Below, piece by piece: positions 47,052 through 57,385 of a stretch of 64,000 nt of DNA. The number at the start of each line of letters is the position of its first letter. Within the stretch, counting starts at the first letter, position 1. The DNA is from Bacteroidales bacterium (GTDB lineage: Bacteria > Bacteroidota > Bacteroidia > Bacteroidales > WCHB1-69): assembly GCA_024400635.1 (NCBI GenBank), contig JAKSMI010000002.1, positions 370,305 through 434,304 of the forward strand, in the 5' to 3' direction. The position numbers and the translations under genes are program-made. Under the pieces are notes generated by a model that worked only from the letters and a program-made list of their open reading frames with translations, was not told the DNA's origin and ran no database searches.

Positions 47052-50000
47052 ATGAAAAAAAATCTACTTTTATTTTTAAGCTTATTGGTTTTGTCCATTA
47101 CCACTGCCTATGCGCAACTCGGCGTGGGACAGCAATTTGATAATAATGATTTTGAGATTTGGGAGCAAGAATCGGGTTTATCTTCATCGTATAATCATCC
47201 GAAATATTGGAATACAATTAATACGGCAACAGATATTAATCATGATTTTTTAATTACTGCTCAAATGGCAAGAGATGCTTCATTTGTTACAGAATGTACA
47301 GATCAAGGACTGCAGCATCCGGGAAGTACAGGTGGCTCTTGCGTTCAATTAATGTCTGTATTCAAAGTGGTTAAAGTAGCAAACGGAGGATTGACCTCAG
47401 GTCGGTTTAATGCAGCTACATCTGATATGACATCAGGAAACTATACAAAAAATTGCACATATACAGCAAGTACAAGTGGCTATAATAAGGTATTAACTGC
47501 CTATCCTGATTCAATGTATATTTGGGCCAAAACTGTAATGGCAAGTAATCAAAATGCTCGAATAAATGTGGTTTTACATAATAATTCTTTGGCAAGTAAT
47601 TCTTCATATTATCAAGATCCAGCACCAACATCGTCAAGTAATAGTGTTGTTAATACATCAGGATCTAGCAATGAAGCAAAGGTTGTTGCAAAAGCAACAA
47701 GTAATTTTAACACAAGTGGATATTGGACAAAACTTGAAATTGAATTTGACTATGATACATATATTTCAAACAATACTACTCCTTCGTTTATATTAGCTAC
47801 TTTTTCCACGAATCAAATACAAGGTGGAGGAAAAACGGGAGACAAATTATTTTTGGACGATATTATCCTCATCTACAATACCCGCTTGGCATACTTGAAT
47901 GTTAATGGACAAAGTATTGCTAATTTCAATCCTAATGTCTTGAATTATAGTTTGGATTTATGTCAAGGTGCTGACTTCCCAACGATTACTTTTGATAAAC
48001 AATCAGTTCACGCAACGGCAACTTGTACTCATCCGGCTACCGTGGAAGAACCTTATACTGAGATAAAGGTTACACACCGAAATCAGGAATCTGATGATAA
48101 CGTATCTAAGGTTTACCGTATTAATTATAATATCATCTCAACCGATGCCCCTGCTTTTGCATCTTCTACAGTAAACAAATGTGAAGGTGTTCCGGTTCAA
48201 ATTACACCTACCAATGCGAATATTTCTTCTTGTAAGTGGTACACGCAAAGTGAAGGGGGCAACGCAATCTATACGGGTATAACATACACATGCCAATCCA
48301 ATAGCACAGTTACTTATTATGTATCTTCATTTCATAATACTTGTGGGGAAAGTCAGACACGTACGCCCATCACAGTTGACATTGTGCCAACGCCCACAAT
48401 TCCTTCATTGTCAAATGTAGATCGTTGCGGTGCCGGTGAGGTGACTTTGTCGGTGGAAAATCCTAACAATGATTATACCTATACCTGGAAACAAGGTAAC
48501 AATGCGGTTTATACCGGCTCAAGCTACACTCCCAATTTGTCGTCCACAACCACTTATTCGGTTACGGCAAGTCAGAATGGTTGTGCAAGTTCGGCAGCCA
48601 GTGTTACCGCAACCATCAACAGTATCCCTTCAAATCCAACAGTTCAAGGAGCATCCCGTTGCGGTGCTGGCGAGGTAATACTTCAGGCCACCCCCGGAAC
48701 GGATGGCACCTGCCAATGGTTTGCAGCAGCTGAAGGTGGAGATCCTCTTAATGAAGGAGATAATTATTCTCCATCATTGAATGCAACGACAAGTTATTAC
48801 GTTCATACCTATGTTGCCAACACGGGATGTCATTCAAGTCGCGTTCCTGTTACCGCTACCATAAACGATGTTCCTGCCGCGCCAGTAATGGCTGAGGCTC
48901 AGCCCGTTTGCTACGGTAACGATATAACGCTCAGCGTGAATAATCCTTCGGAAAGCTATATCTACAATTGGTATGATCCCGTTAGTGGTGATAGCATTCA
49001 CACTGGAACAAGCTACACGATTGAAGGCATACAGCAAGAAACGACACTCACGGTGAAAACAGTTTCTGAAAACAGTTGTCTTAGCGAGGGAACCGACATC
49101 ACCGCCCAGGTTAATGAACTTCCGGACACTCCAAATGCTACTGGCGCGTCGGTTTGCGTTGGCGAATCCGTGACTTTGCACGCTGATATAGATAATGGTA
49201 TGGAAGCCCGCTGGTACGATGTTGCCGAAGGCGGCGAATCATTATCATCACAGGCCGATTATTCACCAGTCAACTTGACCGTTGGAAGTCATACTTTCTA
49301 TGTAAGCCAATACAACACCACTACCGGTTGCGAGGGCGCTCGCACAGCTGTAGTCGCTACAGTGAAGGCTACTCCTGTTCAACCCGTTGTGGATGGTGTT
49401 GCCCGTTGTGGAGAAGGCTCCGTTGTTTTGACTGTCAGCAACGTTCCGTCATCACAGGCACCCACTTACCAGTGGTTCGCCACGGCTGAGGGTGGCGTAG
49501 TTTTGAATGAAGGCGCAAGCTATGCAATACAATCTCTCACCGAAACAACTACCTATTATGTGCAGGCTGTTGAGGATGGATGTGTCAGTGCTCGTACGGC
49601 AGCGATGGCAACCATTCATGCAATTCCAAGTACTCCTTTGGCGCAGAATGTTGCCCGTTGTGGTAATGGTACCGTGGTTATAAACGCCGAGCCGGCAGAC
49701 AATTGTGTTTGCAAATGGTATGATAGTCAGGATGTGGCTATCGTGTCAGGTTTGAGTAATGACGATAAGACCTTGACAACTTCTTATTTGCAAATAGGTA
49801 ATTATACTTATAATGTAAAATCATATAATGAAACTACAGGTTGCTATGGCGAGGCTAAAGTTATCGAAGTAGTGGTTTCACCGAATCCTGGCACGCCAGT
49901 GGTTTCAAATAAATCGCGTTGCGGTGCCGGCGATGTTGAGTTGACGGCGCAGCCGGGCAACAACGCCAATACCTGCCGTTGGTATGCCAACGATGAATTG

Positions 50001-53000
50001 CTGGCAACGGCAACCAATTATACAGCAGAAGGGTTGGAAGCAACCACAACATTCAAGGTTTCATCTTACAATTCTGAAAGCGGTTGCGAAAGTAGCAAAA
50101 GCAATGTCACAGTCACTATCCATGCGGCACCTGAGCTTCCTTCAGTAACTGGCAATGATGCTATCTGTGGTTCGGGAGCCCGCAACTTGACAGCAACTCC
50201 TGGTGCTAATGCAACCATTTGCCGTTGGTTTGTTGGTGATGATACTATCTCTTCCAATGTTTATCAAACTGGAAACTTGCTTCAGACTGCCAATTATCAG
50301 GTTCAGTCATATAATGCCAATACGAAATGTGCCAGCGAAAATGTTAATGTTGCCGTTGTGGTTAACGAAATTCCTGCAGCACCCGTAGTGGTTTCCGATA
50401 CCGTTTGTGAAGGTTCCCAGATTACGCTGAGCGCCGTCGCTGCCGAAGGTAATACTTGCCGTTGGTTCGCTCAAGAACAAGACGACCTTCCAATCTATAC
50501 GGGTAATGAATATCAACCACAAGAATTGCCAACAGGTACAACTACTTTCTATGTTGACCAGCAGAATGATGAAACCCGGTGCGTAAGTTCAAAAACGTTG
50601 GTTTATGCTCGCATCAATGCCGTTTATCATGTCGATTATCCTGTCGTTGCCTGCGATGAATATACTTGGAATAATGAAACTTTCACTGAAACTGGCGATT
50701 ACGAACGTACTTTGTCAACCATTGATGGCTGCGACAGCATCGTTACTTTACAATTGACCATCAACCGCAGCAAGGAAACTCGCATTGATACCACCGTTTG
50801 CGATGTTTTTACTTGGAATGGTCAGGATTATACTCAAAGTGGCAACTACGAACAACAATTTGAAACAACTCATCAGTGCGATAGCACAGTTTATATTAAT
50901 CTTACTGTTAAACACAGTTCTCAATATCAAGATCATATTTTCTTGTGCAGTAATGAATTGCCTTTCAATTATTATGATTTGCAACAAATAGAAGAATCGG
51001 GAAATTATGAAATTCATACGACCAATTCACAAGGTTGCGATAGCGTTATTTACTTGACGGTGACTGTCAATACCCAACCTGCGGTTGCAACTAAAATTAC
51101 TCCTGCGGTCCGCTGCGGTGAGGGCGAAGTTACCTTGTCAGCTCAAGCAGGTGCTAATGGCGCAATTTGCCGCTGGTATGTTTCTCAAGATGCGGAAGAA
51201 CCTGCTTTCGAAGGTGCTCAATTCACTATCAATAATTTGAGTGAAACGACAACTTATTTTGTGTCATCTTATAATGATTATAATGGACATCCTTGTGAAA
51301 GTGCTCGTCAGGAAGTTACGGCCACTATCAATGAAATTCCGCAAATTCCTCAGGTCGATGCAACCTATCGTTGCGGAGATGGCGCTGTTGAATTTTCAAC
51401 CTATAACCAAGCCGAAAATATTAATTACCGCTGGTATTTGACAGCCAATGCCACTACGCCTCAGGCGACCGCTGCCGATTATAGCCCGGTCGTTTATGTT
51501 GAAAATGGCACCACTTCTTTCTACGTGGAAAGTTTCAATACGATTACCAATTGTAAGAGTGCGAGAATTGAAGTTTTGGCAACGGCATACCCAACGCCAC
51601 AAAATCCATCGTTACAACCCATGAGCCACTGCGGACCTAATGATTTCAATATTGGCGTCCCCGCGATAGGTTCTTATTATTGGTATAATGGCCTCGATCC
51701 AAGAGCCGAAGTTATTAGAGAAGGTTCATCCTCTGGAAGAATTGAAGAAACAACCAGCTTTTTCATTAGTCATGTTGTCAATTATCAAAATATAAGTTGC
51801 GAAAGCGAAAGAAGCGAATTGGTATTGACGATTTATCCGGTTTATGAACCCCAAACTATTTTCGATACCATTTGCCAAGGCGAAACATACAGCAAATTTG
51901 GTATAAGTGAAACATTCGATCAGGCTGGCGAATATGAACGCGTTATCAATGAATTTTCTTCCAACCGGTGCGACAGTTTGGTTACTTTGTCGCTGTTCGT
52001 TAAAGAAAACAAAATTTACGATTTTGCGGCTGTTGCTTGTGATTCATATGATTGGAATGGCGAAATTTTCAATCAAAGCGAAGATATCGTCCGTCATTTC
52101 ACTTCTTCCAACGGTTGCGACAGTACAGTAACCTTGCATCTGACCATCAACTATTCGGCTCATACTTCTTTTGAAGCCGTTGCTTGCGATAGCTATTCAT
52201 GGAACGATAGTACTTACACGCAAAGTGGAGACTATGAACAACAATTTAAAACCATCCATGATTGCGATAGCATTGTTACTTTACATCTGACCATCTACAA
52301 TTCTATCACGACAGAATTCAGCGAAACTGCTTGCGATAGTTATACATGGAATGACAGTACTTACACTCAAAGTGGCAACTACGAACAACAATTTGAAACA
52401 TCTCATCATTGCGATAGCACCGTTACTTTGCACCTGACGATTAATCATTCTGATAATGTACATTTTGAAGATTTTGTTTGTGCCGGTGCTCATTATAATA
52501 ATTATGGTTTCGATACAACGATTACAGTTGCGGGTGTTTACCAATTGATTCATCAGAATGTAAATGCAAAAGCTTGCGATAGTACGACAACTTTGATTTT
52601 GACCGTTAATCCGATATACAACCGTACGGTGAATATGACGATTTGTGAAACGGCTTTGCCATTCACCTGGGCTGACATTACCTATCCTGCTGGCACCCCC
52701 AGTGGTGAATATCAACATACTTATTATGGTCATACGACTTTGAATTGCGATAGTATCGTCAACTTGAATTTGACTATCAGTAACAAGTATATCACTAACT
52801 TGAACGAAGATATTTGTGAAGGTAGTAGCTATTATTTTGCCGACAAGGATTTGACTGAAACAGGGGTTTACTATGATACTTTGACGGCCGTAAACGGTTG
52901 CGACAGTATCGTGATTTTGAACTTGGCCGTTCACCAATTGGATACAACCTATTTTGAAGATTTTATCTGTGAAGGCGAAGATTATCAAAAGTATGATTTC

Positions 53001-56000
53001 GACATTCATTTACCCCAAACCGGTGTCAAAGAATATCAACGAACGATCCCGACAGTATTTGGCTGCGACAGTACCGTGATTCTGACTTTGACGGTTAATC
53101 GAAGTTATAGAATCAATGAATATGATACTATCTGCGATAGCGAATTACCATACACTTGGAGAGGCCAGTCCTTGACTGCCGCCGGCGAACATGAAGTCGC
53201 TTATAGAACTATTCATGATTGCGATAGCATCTATCATTTGTATTTGATGGTTACGCCAACTTATTATTTTGAAGATACTGTCGTAATGTGTAGTAACGAC
53301 AGCTTGACTTGGCATAACCGGACCATTGCAAATTTGTCAGCTGGCCCCTATACTTATTGGGATAGTCTTGTCACAGTCCGTGGCTGCGATAGCGTTTACA
53401 AACTGGCCTTGACGGTTAATCCGGTTTATCATTTCAAAGAAACTGATACCATGTGCAGTAATGAAACTTACGTTTGGGAAGGACACAACCGCACTTTCGA
53501 GAATCTTGCCCCCACTACCTACACTTATTGGGATAGCTTGCAGACCGCTAATTTCGGTTGCGATAGCGTTTATGAACTGACCTTGACGGTTTATCCAAGC
53601 TATAGAATCAATGAATATGATACTATCTGCGATAGTGAATTGCCATACACTTGGAGAGGCCAGGCCTTGAATGCCGCCGGCGAACATGAAGCCGCTTATA
53701 GAACTATTCATGATTGCGATAGCATCTATCATTTGTATTTGATGGTTACGCCAACTTATTATTTTGAAGATACTGTCGTAATGTGTAGTAACGACAGCTT
53801 GACTTGGCATAATCAGACCATTGCAAATTTGACGGCTGGTATTACCTATACTTATTGGGATAGTTTGCAGACCGCTAATTTTGGTTGCGATAGTATTTAT
53901 AAATTGAATCTGATTGTTAATCAGGTTAAGCGGACTGAATTTACACAAATGATTTGTGAAGGGGATGTTTATCAGTATAATAAAAAAACTTATGATGAAA
54001 CTGGAGATTACGAACATCATTTCACGACTGTTCAGGGTTGCGACAGTATGGTTATTCTCCACTTGATTGTTAACCGATTGGATACAACCTATCTTGAAGA
54101 TTCTATCTGCGAGGGCGGAAATTACACAAGCAATGGCTTCAACATTATCACGCCGCCAGTGGGATTGGTCCGCGATACCTTGCATACAAGTAGTGTTTCT
54201 ACAGGTTGCGATAGCACCGTTTACTTGCTGTTGACGGTTAATCCAGTTTATGAATTGTCTTTTGAATCTGTTATATGCAAGGGAGAACGGTATCACGAAA
54301 ATGGTTTCGACACACTTCCCGAAACTGCCGGTACGCACGTAATTGTAAACTCTTACCAAACCGCGGCAGGCTGCGACAGTATCAGAACTTTGACCTTGAC
54401 GGTTAATCCTACTTCCAATATTCGTGTTGTCGATACTGCTTGTGGCGAGTACGTCATCAACCGGATTGCATATCTCAAAACCTATACTGAAAGTGGTACT
54501 TATGTCGATACCTTGAAAACAATAAATGACTGCGATAGTATTGTTACCTATTGTTTGACTATTTATCCAGAAAAGGATACTACTTTGGAACAAAGTATTT
54601 GCGAAGGTGGAAGCTATACCGAAAATGGCTTCAACATCATCACGCCGCAGGCGGGACTGGTTCGAGATACTTTATATACCACTTGCGTCGGCACGGGCTG
54701 CGACAGCACCGTTTATTTGCTGCTGACCGTCAACCCAAGTTACAACCAAACCTTCGATACTACCGTTTGTGATGAATTTGTATGGAACGGTAATTCCTAC
54801 ACACAAAGTGGTACACCGACCTACACTTATCGCTTGGCTACTGGCTGTGACAGTACCGTTACTTACAACCTGACCGTAAATCATAGTTGCCAGAAGATTA
54901 TCGACACGACGGTTTGCGACCAGTTCTTCTGTCCTTGGATTCTTACCCATGCCATTACGGAAAGTGACACCTTGGTTCATACTTACACCGCAGCAAATGG
55001 TTGTGACAGTGTCGTGACAATTAATTTGACGGTCAACAAGTCTGTGTCACAAAACGAGCAATTGACGATTTGCCAAAGCGAACTGCCTTATCCTTGGCGC
55101 GACACGACCTTCAGTGCGGAAACCGAAATTGGCTCTCGAAATGTTGTCTTCCACCGCCAGACGGTCAATGGCTGTGACAGTACCGTTACGCTTTATTTGA
55201 CAGTTAATCCGAACAACCATTACGAAGATGATCTATTCGTAATGTGCCAGGGTGAATCTTACGATTGGCGAAATATGACGATTACGGAATCAGGTATTTA
55301 TACCGATACCGTTGCCAACGATATGGGCTGTTACGATGTTTACAGCGTTGAGGTTATAGTTAATCCAAGTTATAGAATCAATGAATATGATACTATCTGC
55401 GATAGCGAATTACCATACGCTTGGAGAGGCCAGTCCTTGACTGCCGCCGGCGAACATGAAGTCGCTTATAGAACTATTCATGATTGCGATAGCATCTATC
55501 ATTTGTATTTGATGGTTACGCCAACTTATTATTTTGAAGATACTGTCGTAATGTGTAGTAACGACAGCTTGACTTGGCATAACCGGACCATTGCAAATTT
55601 GTCAGCTGGCCCCTATACTTATTGGGATAGTCTTGTCACAGTCCGTGGCTGCGATAGCGTTTACAAACTGGCCTTGACGGTTAATCCGGTTTATCATTTC
55701 AAAGAAACTGATACCATGTGCAGTAATGAAACTTACGTTTGGGAAGGACACAACCGCACTTTCGAGAATCTCGAACCTAATGTACCTTATACTTATTGGG
55801 ATAGTTTGCAGACCATCAATGGTTGCGACAGCGTTTACGAACTGGCCTTGACGGTTTATCCAAGTTATAGAATCAATGAATATGATACCATCTGCGATAG
55901 CGAATTACCTTATTTTTGGAGAGACCAGGCCTTGAATGCCGCCGGCGAATATGAAGACCGTTATTCAACAGTCAATGATTGCGATAGTATTTATGTTCTT

Positions 56001-57380
56001 ACATTGACGGTTTATCCTACGGGTAGAAACATTGAAGATGCTTCAAGTTGTAGCAATGAAGCTGTTTACGAGTGGCACGGCATGGAATTGACAGCAACGG
56101 GCGTTTATTATGATACGTTGGCAACAGTTCATGGTTGCGACAGCGTTTGCGAAATGCATTATACCTTGTTGAATCCTACAACTGCTACTTTTGCCGATAC
56201 TATTTGCGCTAACGCGGATTACATTGGCTATGGTTTCGAGTTGACAAACTTGACGGTCGGTGACACAACGGTTCAACGTATTATGGATAATGTGGCTGGT
56301 TGCGACAGCACCATCACTTTGAATCTTCACGTTAAATCATTGTCATATAGTAGTTTCGATGTTATTGCTTGTGAAGGCTATTTGTGGAATAACAGCTATT
56401 ATACCGAAAGTGGTCAGTATCAGCAGACTTTCGTCGGAGCAAACGAATGTGATAGTATTGTTACTTTGAATTTGCTTGTTGATCATCCAGTCAGTGATAC
56501 CATTGAAGTTACCAGTTGCGACTTTTATGAATGGGATGGCACGACATATTATCAATCAGGTATTTATCAAAAAATCTATCCGCGTCCGGAGGGCTGCGAT
56601 AGTACAGCGGTGCTGATGTTAACCGTCAATTATAGCACGGAAGCAACTATTGCCGATACCATCTGCCTCGGAGAATATTATGATCGTTATGGTTTCGACA
56701 CATTGGCGTTGCATGTGGGTATGATGCCATTGCAACGTACCGATGTCAATGCGGCAGGCTGCGATAGCGTTATCAAGGTAAACCTTTTGGTCCGTATGAC
56801 TTATCTGACTATTGACACTGTCAATACTTGCGAAAATCAACCTTACCAGTGGCAAGGTGTGACTTGCGATACCTCAGGCGTTTATACTAAGATTTATCCA
56901 ACAATTCATGGTTGCGATAGTATTTTCATCCTCGTTTTGAGAGTTCATCCAATATATGAAATGGATGTTGAAGATACTGCATACGTTGGTGTTCCTTATC
57001 AAAACCATGGTGTCGACTTCACTCCACAAAGCGAAGGTACGATGAATATTCCTATTTCGTTTGCTTCTGTCCATGGATGCGATAGTGTCATTAATTTGAC
57101 TTTGGTCATTGTCAAGGAAACATCTATTGAACAGGTAAATGCTATCGAAAGAGACATTAAGTTGTATCCTAACCCGACGGATAATAAATTTACCGTTATT
57201 TCGACAAGTCTTATTAATGATTTGGTTGTTTTTGACAATTCTGGGAAAGCAGTATTGTATAGAACTGTAAATGATAAAGCCACCGATGTAGAAGTCGAAT
57301 CTTTGGCCGCCGGTATCTATTACGTAAGATTAAATACTGTTGATGGTGTGGTTCATAAGAAATTGATAGTAAGAAGATAA
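47052..57380 (+). CDS. Giant repeat protein with type IX secretion sorting domain (3442 aa)
   Basis: The product has a signal peptide (cleavage near TTAYAQ) and an N-terminal domain of about 260 residues that could be a carbohydrate-binding or jelly-roll module. Then come ten Ig-like repeats of about 80-90 residues (RCGAGEVTL...CRWYA...TTTYYV...VTATI). Three more of these are set among about 36 shorter repeats of 50-70 residues with the core GCDSxxTLxLTVN. The last 75 residues, with LYPNPTDNKF and LAAGIYYVRLNTVDG, are a type IX secretion C-terminal domain. It should be exported and anchored on the cell surface, where it may act as an adhesin, in gliding or in substrate binding. Most repeats contain two Cys residues that may form disulfides. 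Recent internal duplications are present. Confidence 0.9.
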   Translation: MKKNLLLFLSLLVLSITTAYAQLGVGQQFDNNDFEIWEQESGLSSSYNHPKYWNTINTATDINHDFLITAQMARDASFVTECTDQGLQHPGSTGGSCVQLMSVFKVVKVANGGLTSGRFNAATSDMTSGNYTKNCTYTASTSGYNKVLTAYPDSMYIWAKTVMASNQNARINVVLHNNSLASNSSYYQDPAPTSSSNSVVNTSGSSNEAKVVAKATSNFNTSGYWTKLEIEFDYDTYISNNTTPSFILATFSTNQIQGGGKTGDKLFLDDIILIYNTRLAYLNVNGQSIANFNPNVLNYSLDLCQGADFPTITFDKQSVHATATCTHPATVEEPYTEIKVTHRNQESDDNVSKVYRINYNIISTDAPAFASSTVNKCEGVPVQITPTNANISSCKWYTQSEGGNAIYTGITYTCQSNSTVTYYVSSFHNTCGESQTRTPITVDIVPTPTIPSLSNVDRCGAGEVTLSVENPNNDYTYTWKQGNNAVYTGSSYTPNLSSTTTYSVTASQNGCASSAASVTATINSIPSNPTVQGASRCGAGEVILQATPGTDGTCQWFAAAEGGDPLNEGDNYSPSLNATTSYYVHTYVANTGCHSSRVPVTATINDVPAAPVMAEAQPVCYGNDITLSVNNPSESYIYNWYDPVSGDSIHTGTSYTIEGIQQETTLTVKTVSENSCLSEGTDITAQVNELPDTPNATGASVCVGESVTLHADIDNGMEARWYDVAEGGESLSSQADYSPVNLTVGSHTFYVSQYNTTTGCEGARTAVVATVKATPVQPVVDGVARCGEGSVVLTVSNVPSSQAPTYQWFATAEGGVVLNEGASYAIQSLTETTTYYVQAVEDGCVSARTAAMATIHAIPSTPLAQNVARCGNGTVVINAEPADNCVCKWYDSQDVAIVSGLSNDDKTLTTSYLQIGNYTYNVKSYNETTGCYGEAKVIEVVVSPNPGTPVVSNKSRCGAGDVELTAQPGNNANTCRWYANDELLATATNYTAEGLEATTTFKVSSYNSESGCESSKSNVTVTIHAAPELPSVTGNDAICGSGARNLTATPGANATICRWFVGDDTISSNVYQTGNLLQTANYQVQSYNANTKCASENVNVAVVVNEIPAAPVVVSDTVCEGSQITLSAVAAEGNTCRWFAQEQDDLPIYTGNEYQPQELPTGTTTFYVDQQNDETRCVSSKTLVYARINAVYHVDYPVVACDEYTWNNETFTETGDYERTLSTIDGCDSIVTLQLTINRSKETRIDTTVCDVFTWNGQDYTQSGNYEQQFETTHQCDSTVYINLTVKHSSQYQDHIFLCSNELPFNYYDLQQIEESGNYEIHTTNSQGCDSVIYLTVTVNTQPAVATKITPAVRCGEGEVTLSAQAGANGAICRWYVSQDAEEPAFEGAQFTINNLSETTTYFVSSYNDYNGHPCESARQEVTATINEIPQIPQVDATYRCGDGAVEFSTYNQAENINYRWYLTANATTPQATAADYSPVVYVENGTTSFYVESFNTITNCKSARIEVLATAYPTPQNPSLQPMSHCGPNDFNIGVPAIGSYYWYNGLDPRAEVIREGSSSGRIEETTSFFISHVVNYQNISCESERSELVLTIYPVYEPQTIFDTICQGETYSKFGISETFDQAGEYERVINEFSSNRCDSLVTLSLFVKENKIYDFAAVACDSYDWNGEIFNQSEDIVRHFTSSNGCDSTVTLHLTINYSAHTSFEAVACDSYSWNDSTYTQSGDYEQQFKTIHDCDSIVTLHLTIYNSITTEFSETACDSYTWNDSTYTQSGNYEQQFETSHHCDSTVTLHLTINHSDNVHFEDFVCAGAHYNNYGFDTTITVAGVYQLIHQNVNAKACDSTTTLILTVNPIYNRTVNMTICETALPFTWADITYPAGTPSGEYQHTYYGHTTLNCDSIVNLNLTISNKYITNLNEDICEGSSYYFADKDLTETGVYYDTLTAVNGCDSIVILNLAVHQLDTTYFEDFICEGEDYQKYDFDIHLPQTGVKEYQRTIPTVFGCDSTVILTLTVNRSYRINEYDTICDSELPYTWRGQSLTAAGEHEVAYRTIHDCDSIYHLYLMVTPTYYFEDTVVMCSNDSLTWHNRTIANLSAGPYTYWDSLVTVRGCDSVYKLALTVNPVYHFKETDTMCSNETYVWEGHNRTFENLAPTTYTYWDSLQTANFGCDSVYELTLTVYPSYRINEYDTICDSELPYTWRGQALNAAGEHEAAYRTIHDCDSIYHLYLMVTPTYYFEDTVVMCSNDSLTWHNQTIANLTAGITYTYWDSLQTANFGCDSIYKLNLIVNQVKRTEFTQMICEGDVYQYNKKTYDETGDYEHHFTTVQGCDSMVILHLIVNRLDTTYLEDSICEGGNYTSNGFNIITPPVGLVRDTLHTSSVSTGCDSTVYLLLTVNPVYELSFESVICKGERYHENGFDTLPETAGTHVIVNSYQTAAGCDSIRTLTLTVNPTSNIRVVDTACGEYVINRIAYLKTYTESGTYVDTLKTINDCDSIVTYCLTIYPEKDTTLEQSICEGGSYTENGFNIITPQAGLVRDTLYTTCVGTGCDSTVYLLLTVNPSYNQTFDTTVCDEFVWNGNSYTQSGTPTYTYRLATGCDSTVTYNLTVNHSCQKIIDTTVCDQFFCPWILTHAITESDTLVHTYTAANGCDSVVTINLTVNKSVSQNEQLTICQSELPYPWRDTTFSAETEIGSRNVVFHRQTVNGCDSTVTLYLTVNPNNHYEDDLFVMCQGESYDWRNMTITESGIYTDTVANDMGCYDVYSVEVIVNPSYRINEYDTICDSELPYAWRGQSLTAAGEHEVAYRTIHDCDSIYHLYLMVTPTYYFEDTVVMCSNDSLTWHNRTIANLSAGPYTYWDSLVTVRGCDSVYKLALTVNPVYHFKETDTMCSNETYVWEGHNRTFENLEPNVPYTYWDSLQTINGCDSVYELALTVYPSYRINEYDTICDSELPYFWRDQALNAAGEYEDRYSTVNDCDSIYVLTLTVYPTGRNIEDASSCSNEAVYEWHGMELTATGVYYDTLATVHGCDSVCEMHYTLLNPTTATFADTICANADYIGYGFELTNLTVGDTTVQRIMDNVAGCDSTITLNLHVKSLSYSSFDVIACEGYLWNNSYYTESGQYQQTFVGANECDSIVTLNLLVDHPVSDTIEVTSCDFYEWDGTTYYQSGIYQKIYPRPEGCDSTAVLMLTVNYSTEATIADTICLGEYYDRYGFDTLALHVGMMPLQRTDVNAAGCDSVIKVNLLVRMTYLTIDTVNTCENQPYQWQGVTCDTSGVYTKIYPTIHGCDSIFILVLRVHPIYEMDVEDTAYVGVPYQNHGVDFTPQSEGTMNIPISFASVHGCDSVINLTLVIVKETSIEQVNAIERDIKLYPNPTDNKFTVISTSLINDLVVFDNSGKAVLYRTVNDKATDVEVESLAAGIYYVRLNTVDGVVHKKLIVRR
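53102..53506 (+). repeat. Internal 405-bp repeat of the giant gene, copy 1
   Basis: The segment matches 55367-55771 at a constant offset of 2265 with only one difference noticed (A/G, Thr/Ala in YTW/YAW). It encodes about three of the GCDS repeats. Confidence 0.9.
53601..53850 (+). repeat. Internal repeat of the giant gene, partial copy
   Basis: About 250 bp close to the first two-thirds of the 405-bp repeat, with scattered differences such as CAGTCCTTGACT versus CAGGCCTTGAAT. Confidence 0.85.
55367..55771 (+). repeat. Internal 405-bp repeat of the giant gene, copy 2
   Basis: Near-identical to 53102-53506. A further, shorter and more diverged copy begins at about 55865. Confidence 0.9.
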
Positions 57381-57385
57381 AAATT

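Noticed and set aside
53337..54593. 418-codon open frame on the minus strand within the giant gene
   Set aside because: It is antisense to GCDS repeats, its translation only mirrors the repeat codons, and it has no recognisable domain or start signal.
48150..57100. Regular repeats that could suggest a CRISPR array
   Set aside because: The repeats are in frame, diverged and protein-coding, with no constant repeat and unique spacer structure.
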